Source: CAZWUL01 sp964636625
GTDB lineage: Bacteria > Atribacterota > Phoenicimicrobiia > Phoenicimicrobiales > Stramentimicrobiaceae
DNA length: 5,192 bases
Reading direction: 5' to 3'
Assembly (NCBI GenBank): GCA_964636625.1
Contig: CAZWUL010000074.1
Coordinates: 1-5,192, forward strand
Shown here: piece after piece, positions 1 to 5,192 of the stretch
Position numbering within the stretch: position 1 is the stretch's first letter
Layout of the letters: every line of letters starts with the position of its first letter
Notes under the pieces: model-generated
What the model was told of the DNA's origin: nothing
The model's database searches: none
What the model saw: only the letters and a program-made list of their open reading frames with translations
Made by a program: the position numbers and the translations under genes

Positions 1-587
1 TAATAGAGGATGATAGTATAGGATATATTCGCATTTCAACTTTTAATGCTAATACCGGGCCAGAATTGAAATTAGTGTTAGATAATTTTGAAAAAATTCA
101 ACTGGATGGAATTATCGTTGATTTGAGAAACAATCCTGGTGGCCTTTTAGAATCAGCAATCGAGGTTGCCAGTCATTTTATTAAAGAAGGTGACATTGTT
201 AAGATAAAAGGTAGAAATAATATAACACGGACTTTTAACTCTTATGGTAATCAATATCCGGAATGGCCTTTAATACTATTGGTCAATATTGGAAGTGCCA
301 GTGCTTCTGAAATTGTTGCTGGTGCAATACAGGATTCAGAAAGAGGAGTTGTAGTGGGAGAAAATACTTTTGGGAAAGGATTGGTTCAGCAGGTATACAC
401 ATTATCAGATGATTCTGCAGTAACTGTTTCCACTTCTGAATATTACACTCCTAATGACAGGGTAATTAACAATATTGGCATTGAACCGGATATTGTTGTA
501 CCAATTGAAAAAGCTCTGGAAGCTGATAATCAACTTGATGCCGCAATAGATATATTGTTAAACAGTGTTTCCTTAAGTAGAAATTAG
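1..587 (+). CDS. ctpA: Carboxyl-terminal processing protease CtpA (S41A), 3' part only
   Basis: This is the C-terminal part of an S41A (Tsp/CtpA) serine protease. The family trims or degrades envelope proteins from their C-termini with a Ser-Lys dyad. The reading frame is open from base 3, so the gene starts upstream of the window and the signal peptide and PDZ domain are not seen. Visible landmarks are the YIRISTF strand at the left edge, the DLRNNPGG motif (bases about 120-143), the nucleophile Ser in GSASASE (codon 300-302), Glu three residues later, the general-base Lys in FGKG (codon 375-377, 25 residues after Ser) and Gln four residues on (387-389). This spacing matches characterised CtpA/CtpB enzymes, so the catalytic core looks intact. 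The C-terminus ends soon after a typical IGIEPDIVVP segment, with no added peptidoglycan-binding domain. It lies 12 bases before the deacetylase gene and is probably cotranscribed with it. Family call is firm; substrates are unknown. Confidence 0.95.
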   Translation, partial: IEDDSIGYIRISTFNANTGPELKLVLDNFEKIQLDGIIVDLRNNPGGLLESAIEVASHFIKEGDIVKIKGRNNITRTFNSYGNQYPEWPLILLVNIGSASASEIVAGAIQDSERGVVVGENTFGKGLVQQVYTLSDDSAVTVSTSEYYTPNDRVINNIGIEPDIVVPIEKALEADNQLDAAIDILLNSVSLSRN

Positions 588-599
588 ACGAGATAAAAG

Positions 600-1526
600 A
601 TGAATAAAAAAATATGGAATTATACTTTTTCAATGCTGCTTTCAGTAATTCTCTTGCTATTATTAGGAATATTTATCCATTTAGATGATAATAAGGTGAA
701 TGGGAAAATGGCAGGACCTGGTGTTGTATCTGAAGAACCAGGTCTACAGAAAGAAAGTATTCAAGATAAAGAAATACCTTTCTTATATGAAATATATGAT
801 GCGCAAGATGAAGAATGGCAATTATTTCATAAGTTTATTCAGGGTAGGAAAAGAGATGTGGTTGATAAACCCAAAATTGCAATTATCATTGATGATTTAG
901 GATATCAAAAAGATATTGCCGAAAGGATTTTGAACCTAAATTTCCCTGTTACAATCTCTGTCTTGCCATTTCTTTCTCATTCGCAATTAGTTGCCCAAAT
1001 GGGTAAAGAGAAAGGAATAACTGTATTATTGCATTTACCTATGGAACCACATAACTCCAATGTTAATCCCGGATATGGTGCAATTTTTTCAACCATGGAT
1101 GAACAAGAGATTAGAAATAAAATTTCATCTAACCTTCTTAACCTCCCGAATTTAGATGGAATTAATAACCATATGGGCTCAAAAGTGACCGAAAATGAAG
1201 ATATCATGAAAATCGTATTAAGCGAAATCAAGAAGAGAGATATGTTTTTTGTAGATAGCATGACCAGCCCTGATTCAGTTGGATATAAATTGAGTAAAGA
1301 AATGGGTATTAGAACTGCTTATCGTTCAGTATTTTTGGACAATGAACAGGATATAGATTATATACGGAATCAGGTTAAACTATTGAAAGATTATGCCATA
1401 AGAAACGGTAGTGCTATTGCAATTGGTCATCCATATTGTAACACTATTGATGTTTTAAATGAATTGGATATTTTGTTGCAATCAGAAGGAATAGAAATTG
1501 TTAGATTAGAGGAATTATTAGAATAA
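600..1526 (+). CDS. Divergent polysaccharide deacetylase (YibQ/DUF610 family), membrane-anchored
   Basis: A 308-residue protein of the divergent polysaccharide deacetylase family, a NodB-like fold related to E. coli YibQ. Residues about 6-27 form one hydrophobic segment behind a short KK-containing N-terminus, which suggests a signal anchor or uncleaved signal with the rest outside the membrane. A variable linker (about 28-90) leads to the catalytic-like domain: IIIDDLG (Asp98-Asp99), a VLPF strand, LLHLPMEP (His145), NNHMGS (His191), FFVDS (Asp219) and IGHPY (His277). These carboxylate and histidine positions resemble the metal site of NodB-type deacetylases, but activity on a defined glycan is not established for this family. 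The start at 600 is set by position just after the ctpA stop and by a weak GAGAT ribosome site. Pairing with ctpA parallels envC-ctpA-yibQ clusters, so a role in envelope or peptidoglycan maintenance is inferred. No truncation is seen. Confidence 0.9.
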   Translation: MNKKIWNYTFSMLLSVILLLLLGIFIHLDDNKVNGKMAGPGVVSEEPGLQKESIQDKEIPFLYEIYDAQDEEWQLFHKFIQGRKRDVVDKPKIAIIIDDLGYQKDIAERILNLNFPVTISVLPFLSHSQLVAQMGKEKGITVLLHLPMEPHNSNVNPGYGAIFSTMDEQEIRNKISSNLLNLPNLDGINNHMGSKVTENEDIMKIVLSEIKKRDMFFVDSMTSPDSVGYKLSKEMGIRTAYRSVFLDNEQDIDYIRNQVKLLKDYAIRNGSAIAIGHPYCNTIDVLNELDILLQSEGIEIVRLEELLE

Positions 1527-1562
1527 AAAATATAAGATTTGGTTTAATATTGAAATTATCTT

Positions 1563-1567
1563 GGAGG
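1563..1567 (+). promoter_or_regulatory. Ribosome binding site of gltX
   Basis: A full GGAGG stands 4 bases before the gltX ATG, a slightly short spacing. It is the strongest Shine-Dalgarno match in the window and fixes the start at 1572. The other genes have much weaker sites, so gltX may be translated more efficiently than its operon partners. Confidence 0.8.
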
Positions 1568-1571
1568 AAAC

Positions 1572-3038
1572 ATGGAAAGCAGTAAAAAAAATATCAGGGT
1601 AAGATTTGCCCCCAGCCCTACTGGATATCTGCATATTGGGGGAGCAAGAACGGCTTTGTTTAATTGGCTTTATGCCAGGCACTATAGTGGTAAATTCATC
1701 TTAAGAATAGAAGATACTGATAAATTAAGGTCAACACCAGAGGCTGTTAAAGCTATTCTGGACGGGATGAAGTGGCTGGGGCTGGATTGGGATGAAGGCC
1801 CGGAAAGTGATGGTGAATACGGGCCTTATTATCAAATGCAAAGACTCGATATTTATAGACAATATATGGAAAAACTTTTAGCAGACGGGAAAGCATATCA
1901 ATGTTATTGCACTGCTGAAGAATTAGAAGAACGGAGAAAAAAACAACTAGCTGATGGCGGCAATGCCTTATATGACAGAAAATGCTTACATTTGAGTGAT
2001 TCAGAAAAAAAGAGATTCGAAATTGAGGGAAGAAAACCAACAGTAAGGTTAAAAATGCCAGGAAATCAAATTATTGTTGATGATTTAATTAAAGGTAGAA
2101 TGGAATTTGACAGTAAACTGCTTACTGATTATGTTATTGTCAAATCAGATGGAATTCCAACATATAATTTTGCGGTAGTTATTGATGATATTTTAATGAA
2201 AATATCATTAGTTATGCGAGGCGATGACCATATTTCAAATACTCCTAAACAAATTGTTATTTACCAGGCGCTAGGAATTCCTGCTCCTGATTTTGCTCAT
2301 ATACCAATGATAATGGGTCCGGATAATACCCGTTTAAGTAAGCGTCATGGTGCAACATCGGTTATGGAGTATAAAAAAATGGGATTTTTGCCTGAAGCAC
2401 TTGTTAATTATATTGCTCATTTAGGGTGGTCATCAGGTACTAATCAGGAATTATTTTCAATTAATGAATTAATTAAAGGATTTACCCTGGATAAGGTATC
2501 CAGTCATTCAGCAATATTTGATATGGAAAAGTTAAATTGGTTTAACGGTGAATACTTAAAAGTTATGCCTGAAGAAAAATATGTTAAAATGCTATTACCA
2601 TATTTACAGGAATCTGGTTTAATAGGCACTTCTGTAAATGATGAACAATTTAACTGGCTCAAAAAAGTAGTGTCTCTAATGAAAAGTAGAGTAAGAAATT
2701 TCAGGCAATTTATAGAATATGCAGATTATTTTTTCACAGACAATTTTAAAATTGAAGCTGATTCGAAAAAAGTGCTTGAGCAAGAAGGTGTTAAAGAAAC
2801 ACTAAATGAGCTGGCAAAGAGGTTAGAAGGTTTAGCAGAATGGTCAGAAGAGAGCATTGAACAGGCAGTTAGAGATATTGCTAATGAAATGAATTTGAAG
2901 GGTAAGCAAATTATTCATCCTACCAGAGTTTCCCTTTCAGGTAAAAAAATAGGTCCAAGTTTGTTTGCATTAATGGAAGTGTTGGGGAAAGAGATAAACG
3001 TTCAACGTTTAGAGCAGACAGCAAAGCTATTAAAATAG
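1572..3038 (+). CDS. gltX: Glutamyl-tRNA synthetase GltX
   Basis: Class I aminoacyl-tRNA synthetase that joins glutamate to tRNA-Glu in the cytosol. At 488 residues it is full length for bacterial GluRS. The N-terminal catalytic domain shows RFAPSPTGYLHIGG (HIGH-type motif at His21), RIEDTD (45-50), the RGDDHISNTPKQ segment and RLSKRHG (KMSKS equivalent, 254-260). A zinc site is intact: Cys111-x-Cys113, then 24 residues, then Cys138-x-His140, the same spacing as E. coli GluRS. Residues 317-325 (DMEKLNWFN) mark the passage to the helical anticodon-binding half. There, Arg373 in MKSRVRNF is a candidate for the arginine that helps discriminating enzymes reject tRNA-Gln, but this needs alignment. 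One oddity is ISLVMRG where ITHVIRG is common. It follows the deacetylase gene by 45 bases with no terminator, and a tRNA-Gln gene lies just downstream. Whether it also charges tRNA-Gln cannot be decided here. Confidence 0.98.
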   Translation: MESSKKNIRVRFAPSPTGYLHIGGARTALFNWLYARHYSGKFILRIEDTDKLRSTPEAVKAILDGMKWLGLDWDEGPESDGEYGPYYQMQRLDIYRQYMEKLLADGKAYQCYCTAEELEERRKKQLADGGNALYDRKCLHLSDSEKKRFEIEGRKPTVRLKMPGNQIIVDDLIKGRMEFDSKLLTDYVIVKSDGIPTYNFAVVIDDILMKISLVMRGDDHISNTPKQIVIYQALGIPAPDFAHIPMIMGPDNTRLSKRHGATSVMEYKKMGFLPEALVNYIAHLGWSSGTNQELFSINELIKGFTLDKVSSHSAIFDMEKLNWFNGEYLKVMPEEKYVKMLLPYLQESGLIGTSVNDEQFNWLKKVVSLMKSRVRNFRQFIEYADYFFTDNFKIEADSKKVLEQEGVKETLNELAKRLEGLAEWSEESIEQAVRDIANEMNLKGKQIIHPTRVSLSGKKIGPSLFALMEVLGKEINVQRLEQTAKLLK

Positions 3039-3087
3039 AAAAATAAACGAAAAATGAAAAAATAATAAATATTATTTGAATAAATGT

Positions 3088-3115
3088 TTGACCTATGAGA
3101 AATATGTTGTAAAAT
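3088..3115 (+). promoter_or_regulatory. Candidate promoter of tRNA-Gln
   Basis: TTGACC (3088-3093) and TAAAAT (3110-3115) are separated by 16 bp. A start near 3122 would leave a short 5' leader of about 16 bases before the tRNA. The stretch after the -10 box (ATTAGTG) is not GC-rich, so it lacks the discriminator usual in stringently controlled E. coli stable-RNA promoters. The 3039-3087 stretch before it is AT-rich with only a weak all-AT hairpin, so read-through from gltX is also possible. Confidence 0.6.
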
Positions 3116-3137
3116 ATTAGTGTTGATGTATAAGGAT

Positions 3138-3211
3138 TGAGGGATCGTCTAGTGGTAGGACACCAGACTCTGGATCTGGGAGCGGTGGTTCGACCCCACC
3201 TCCCTCAGCCA
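3138..3211 (+). tRNA. tRNA-Gln, anticodon CTG
   Basis: A complete cloverleaf can be drawn by hand. The 7-bp acceptor stem is TGAGGGA (3138-3144) with TCCCTCA (3201-3207), followed by discriminator G3208 and an encoded CCA (3209-3211). The D stem has 3 bp plus a T-G wobble. The anticodon stem is CCAGA/TCTGG around loop CTCTGGA, giving anticodon CTG at 3170-3172, which reads CAG. There is a 4-base variable region, then a T arm of GGTGG, TTCGACC, CCACC. The first pair is U1-A72, a hallmark of bacterial tRNA-Gln and one of the features used by the GatCAB amidotransferase route. It sits 99 bases after gltX. Confidence 0.97.
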
Positions 3212-3216
3212 TATTT

Positions 3217-3254
3217 TTAAAAGACCTCTTTGTAAAAAGAGGTCTTTTAATTTT
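3217..3254 (+). terminator. Intrinsic terminator after tRNA-Gln
   Basis: A 15-bp perfect stem (3217-3231 with 3236-3250) closes a GTAA loop, with core AAGACCTCTTT and AAAGAGGTCTT. A T-rich run follows the core. The A-tract on the left arm means it could also work from the other strand. It begins 6 bases after the tRNA CCA and should end the gltX/tRNA-Gln transcript. Confidence 0.88.
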
Positions 3255-3328
3255 ACAACAAAAGCTTCTACAAGAATTGTATATCTAAACTTATAAAATA
3301 ATAAATAGAGTATAATGAAATAAATTAT

Positions 3329-3358
3329 TTGATATTCAGTTATTTAAAGTGCTATAAT
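3329..3358 (+). promoter_or_regulatory. Candidate promoter of the M19 dipeptidase gene
   Basis: TTGATA (3329-3334) and a consensus TATAAT (3353-3358) lie 18 bp apart. The -10 box is preceded by TGC, giving an extended -10. It is the best promoter match in the window. Transcription would start near 3365, leaving about 115 bases of untranslated leader. No operator-like repeat overlaps it. Confidence 0.65.
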
Positions 3359-3479
3359 AAAACATCTGCAAAAGCATTGTTCAATATCCATTATTGATAT
3401 GGTTTTGGTTTTAGCTTCAGCATATTTTATATTATTTAATTAATTTATAAATGTAAGAATTGCTGCTTAATTTGGAAAT
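3359..3479 (+). other. AT-rich 5' leader of the dipeptidase gene, function unknown
   Basis: This non-coding stretch follows the promoter. It contains a weak hairpin, TCAATA (3381-3386) with TATTGA (3392-3397), and a competing one, ATATC (3384-3388) with GATAT (3396-3400). I see no T-box consensus, known riboswitch core or terminator. A leader role is possible, but the structure is too AT-rich to trust. Confidence 0.3.
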
Positions 3480-4517
3480 ATGATAAAAGATTTTATTCAT
3501 GGAAGGATATCTCTAAAATTGACAAAAGATTATAAAAACGCCTCTCTGGCAAAACAAATAAACCAGGAAGCTACAGTTTTTGACGGGCATTGCGATACTA
3601 TTTTAAGTATAATTAACAAAGGCAGAAGTTTAAGTGAAAAAACCAATACTTACCATCTCGACATCCCCAGGATGAAAGAAGGTGGAGTAAATATACAGTT
3701 TTTTGCTGCTTTTATTGAAGAATTATATAAGCCAAACACTTCATTAAAAAGGACATTACAACTAATTGATTGTATTTATCAGCAGGTTGAAAAAAACAAG
3801 GAAGACATTTCTATAGCTGTTAATTATGAACAGATAAAAAATACCATTAGCTCTGGCAAGATTGCTGCCATTCTATCTATTGAAGGAGGAGAAGCCTTAG
3901 AAGGCGATCTGGGAGTATTGAGGATGCTATACAGATTAAGAGTCAGGCTTTTGACTCTTACCTGGAATCAAAGGAATCAGATTGCCGATGGAATGGGAGA
4001 ATCTCGCACCAGCAGTGGCTTGACTGAATTTGGGTTAAAAGTTATAGATGAAATGAATAAATTAGGAATGCTTATCGATGTGTCCCATTTATCTGAAGCA
4101 AGTTTTTGGGATGTTATTAAAAGAAGCAAATCTCCCATTGTTGCTTCTCATTCCAATTGTTATGCACTTTGTCCCCATTTAAGGAATTTAAAAGATGAGC
4201 AAATAAGGGCTCTGGCTGAAAAAGGTGGCATTATAGGAGTTACCTTTGTGTCTGATTTTTTAACTGATAAAAATAGAGAATCTACCATAAATGATGTAAT
4301 AAAACATATTGATTACCTGGTACAAAAAGTTGGTTCTGACTATGTCGGATTAGGTTCTGATTTTGATGGGACCAGAATACTACCTATAGGCTTGGAGGGA
4401 GTTGACAAGATTCCCAGTATCACTGAAGGGCTGTTAAATAAAGGCTATAAAACAAAAGACATTAAAAAAATATTAGGGGAAAATTGGCTTAGAGTATTTA
4501 GGGAGGTAGTAGGATAA
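3480..4517 (+). CDS. Membrane-dipeptidase-family (M19) zinc dipeptidase, cytosolic
   Basis: A 345-residue peptidase of family M19 (renal dipeptidase fold), which hydrolyses dipeptides, often accepting a D-residue at the C-terminal side. Expected metal ligands are visible: His37-x-Asp39 in FDGHCD, bridging Glu135 in SIEGGEA, His203 in DVSHLSE and His224 in ASHSN (21 apart, as in the human enzyme). Arg235 and Asp294 in GSDFDG are further active-site candidates. There is no signal peptide or membrane segment, so despite the family name it should act in the cytosol. The first 30 or so residues are a charged extension before the usual family start. ATG 3480 has only a poorly spaced GGA (3 bases away), whereas TTG 3519 has AAGGA 11 bases upstream and would give a 332-residue product. 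It appears to be a single-gene unit between two tRNA genes. Substrate is unknown; dipeptide or murein-peptide recycling is a guess. Confidence 0.93.
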   Translation: MIKDFIHGRISLKLTKDYKNASLAKQINQEATVFDGHCDTILSIINKGRSLSEKTNTYHLDIPRMKEGGVNIQFFAAFIEELYKPNTSLKRTLQLIDCIYQQVEKNKEDISIAVNYEQIKNTISSGKIAAILSIEGGEALEGDLGVLRMLYRLRVRLLTLTWNQRNQIADGMGESRTSSGLTEFGLKVIDEMNKLGMLIDVSHLSEASFWDVIKRSKSPIVASHSNCYALCPHLRNLKDEQIRALAEKGGIIGVTFVSDFLTDKNRESTINDVIKHIDYLVQKVGSDYVGLGSDFDGTRILPIGLEGVDKIPSITEGLLNKGYKTKDIKKILGENWLRVFREVVG

Positions 4518-4613
4518 AATTTTTTGCTTTAAAACCTACTTCAAATTAGAAAAGACTATAGCTTGAAGTTTTTAAAAACTTCTGATACACTATTGAAGCG
4601 CAAAAAATTTTTA
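4515..4613. repeat. Nested inverted-repeat segment after the dipeptidase gene
   Basis: A 12-bp outer repeat, AAAATTTTTTGC (4516-4527) with GCAAAAAATTTT (4600-4611), begins inside the dipeptidase stop codon. Within it are four short arms: ACTTCAA (4538-4544), TTGAAGT (4563-4569), AACTTC (4577-4582) and TTGAAG (4593-4598). Arms two and three form the perfect palindrome GAAGTTTTTAAAAACTTC (4565-4582). Arms one with two, and three with four, can pair instead. There is no GC-rich stem with a T-tail, so it is not a standard terminator. It could be a transcript-end structure, an RNA element or a small MITE-like insertion. Much of the match is A/T runs, so chance is a real alternative. Confidence 0.4.
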
Positions 4614-4641
4614 TATATTTGATTTGTTAAATATTGGACTG

Positions 4642-4670
4642 TTGTGTTTTTATAATAAATTCAGTAAAAT
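4642..4670 (+). promoter_or_regulatory. Candidate promoter of tRNA-Glu
   Basis: TTGTGT (4642-4647) and TAAAAT (4665-4670) are 17 bp apart, placing the start near 4677, about 19 bases before the tRNA. The -10 box and its surroundings (GTAAAATA followed closely by GTTG) resemble those of the tRNA-Gln promoter. A perfect TATAAT at 4651-4656 is an alternative -10, but it has no -35 at a normal distance (TTGGAC at 4634 is only 11 bp away). Confidence 0.42.
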
Positions 4671-4695
4671 AATGTTGGCAAAAAAGTAAAAATAT

Positions 4696-4770
4696 GGCGC
4701 AATCGAATAGTGGTTAATTCAGCTGGCTCTCAATCAGCAAACGGGGGTTCAATTCCCCCTTGCGCCACCA
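4696..4770 (+). tRNA. tRNA-Glu, anticodon CTC
   Basis: Complete cloverleaf. Acceptor GGCGCAA (4696-4702) pairs with TTGCGCC (4760-4766), followed by discriminator A4767 and encoded CCA (4768-4770). The D stem is GAAT/ATTC. The anticodon stem GCTGG/TCAGC (last pair G-T) holds loop CTCTCAA, giving anticodon CTC at 4729-4731, which reads GAG. The variable region has 4 bases, and the T arm is GGGGG, TTCAATT, CCCCC. As a C34 isoacceptor it should be secondary to a TTC tRNA-Glu encoded elsewhere. It is a substrate of the GltX encoded upstream. Confidence 0.96.
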
Positions 4771-4798
4771 TATTATATTTTTAAATAGCAACAAATAT

Positions 4799-4842
4799 AT
4801 TATGCTAAAAAGAGCAGGTTTTCCTGCTCTTTTTAGCATAAT
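4799..4842 (+). terminator. Strong intrinsic terminator after tRNA-Glu, just before sua5
   Basis: A perfect 20-bp stem (4799-4818 with 4823-4842) closes a TTTT loop. The inner core AGAGCAGG/CCTGCTCT is followed by a run of Ts (4830-4834), the form of an intrinsic terminator. The A-run on the left makes it symmetric and potentially bidirectional. The outer ATTATGCT/AGCATAAT arms extend pairing beyond the T-run, which is more than termination needs. Its right arm ends 18 bases before the sua5 ATG, so it lies in the immediate upstream region of that gene. Confidence 0.85.
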
Positions 4843-4860
4843 GACAAAAAGGTTACAAAT

Positions 4861-5192
4861 ATGAAAGAAATAAACACAAAAATAATAAAAATTGACTCAG
4901 ATAACATTGACATGGAAAAGTTACAGGAAGCCGGGCAGGCAATACGAGAAGGAAAATTAGTGGCATTTCCCACTGAAACAGTATATGGATTAGGTGCTGA
5001 TGCCTTAAATATAGAAGCAATTAAAAAGATATTTATAGCGAAAGACAGACCTTTGTATGATCCCTTAATTGTGCATATAAGTTGTTTGGAGGAGATTACA
5101 GATTTGGTAATAAAATTGCCACCAATAGCAAGGGATTTAGCTGATAATTTTTGGCCTGGACCTTTGACTATGGTCATAAAAAAGAGTAAAAA
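4861..5192 (+). CDS. sua5: Sua5/TsaC-type L-threonylcarbamoyladenylate synthase, 5' part
   Basis: The first 110 codons of a Sua5/YrdC/TsaC-family enzyme; the gene continues past the right edge. The family makes threonylcarbamoyl-AMP from threonine, bicarbonate and ATP, the first step of the t6A modification at position 37 of ANN-decoding tRNAs. Seen here are VAFPTETVYGLGADA (residues 34-48), the KxR pair Lys61 and Arg63 in AKDRP, PLIVHI (68-73) and FWPGPLTMVIKK (97-108). The PLIVHI and WPGPLT segments look closer to Sua5 than to short E. coli TsaC, but the C-terminal Sua5 domain lies outside the window, so the subtype is open. Asp67 stands where Asn is common before PLIVHI. ATG 4861 has an AAGG 8 bases upstream. 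The earlier ATG at 4841 is in another frame and stops at once. No clear promoter lies between the terminator and this start. Confidence 0.95.
   Translation, partial: MKEINTKIIKIDSDNIDMEKLQEAGQAIREGKLVAFPTETVYGLGADALNIEAIKKIFIAKDRPLYDPLIVHISCLEEITDLVIKLPPIARDLADNFWPGPLTMVIKKSK

Noticed and set aside
66..68. TTG as a start codon for the protease
   Set aside because: The same frame is open to the left edge and encodes the conserved YIRISTF strand, so the gene is cut by the window rather than starting here.
700..900. Open frame of 66 codons on the + strand in another frame
   Set aside because: Lies wholly inside the deacetylase linker region and has no family resemblance.
977..1261. Open frame of 94 codons on the - strand
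   Set aside because: Antisense to the conserved deacetylase domain; no motif or ribosome site.
1753..2040. Open frame of 95 codons on the - strand
   Set aside because: Antisense to the gltX catalytic and zinc-binding region; no independent coding evidence.
3060..3077. AAATAATA/TATTATTT inverted repeat after gltX as a terminator
   Set aside because: All A/T pairs with almost no loop and no T-tail; too weak to call a terminator.
3399..3443. Hydrophobic 14-codon ORF in the dipeptidase leader
   Set aside because: No ribosome binding site, very AT-rich, and short enough to be chance.
3212..3479. T-box or other riboswitch between tRNA-Gln and the dipeptidase
   Set aside because: No T-box consensus and no terminator in the leader; the only strong hairpin belongs to the upstream tRNA.
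4634..4656. TTGGAC with TATAAT as the tRNA-Glu promoter
   Set aside because: The boxes are good but only 11 bp apart, too close for a sigma-70-type promoter.
4833..5177. Open frame of 114 codons on the - strand
   Set aside because: It is antisense to sua5, whose + strand product has clear family motifs. It also begins or ends within the terminator and has no recognisable domain.

Overview
The window is a compact, AT-rich, gene-dense stretch of a bacterial chromosome, with every recognisable gene on the + strand. It falls into two parts. The left part (1-1526) is an envelope pair: the 3' end of a CtpA-type S41 carboxyl-terminal processing protease, followed 12 bases later by a membrane-anchored divergent polysaccharide deacetylase (YibQ/DUF610 family). 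The right part is mostly tRNA biology: glutamyl-tRNA synthetase (gltX), a tRNA-Gln(CTG) gene, a cytosolic M19 dipeptidase, a tRNA-Glu(CTC) gene, and the 5' part of a Sua5/TsaC-type threonylcarbamoyl-AMP synthase that runs off the right edge.

Transcription as read from sequence: ctpA, the deacetylase and gltX look like one operon, with gaps of 12 and 45 bases and no terminator between them. No convincing terminator follows gltX, so the operon may read into tRNA-Gln. That tRNA also has its own promoter candidate (TTGACC, 16 bp, TAAAAT) and ends in a strong hairpin terminator. The dipeptidase then starts a new unit from a good extended -10 promoter with a leader of about 115 bases. Its 3' flank is an unusual 100-base segment of nested inverted repeats. 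tRNA-Glu follows with a weaker promoter and a perfect 20-bp terminator hairpin. This hairpin ends only 18 bases before the sua5 start codon, so the sua5 promoter is not obvious.

Functional picture: GltX charges tRNA-Glu. If the organism lacks GlnRS, it also mischarges tRNA-Gln for amidation by GatCAB. The cluster therefore places the enzyme near one gene for each of its two possible tRNA substrates. Sua5/TsaC supplies the t6A37 intermediate for ANN-decoding tRNAs. The M19 dipeptidase is not part of this theme and more likely recycles dipeptides, possibly from cell-wall turnover.

Organism: low GC, good GGAGG ribosome binding at gltX, CCA encoded in both tRNA genes, and a ctpA-yibQ pair like the envC-ctpA-yibQ clusters of bacteria with an outer membrane. 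This would fit a low-GC diderm lineage, for example diderm Firmicutes such as Halanaerobiales, or Atribacterota. The assignment is inference only. I found no CRISPR array, insertion sequence, phage gene or defence system. The parts least explained by ordinary genes are the non-coding segments at 4515-4613 and 4799-4860.
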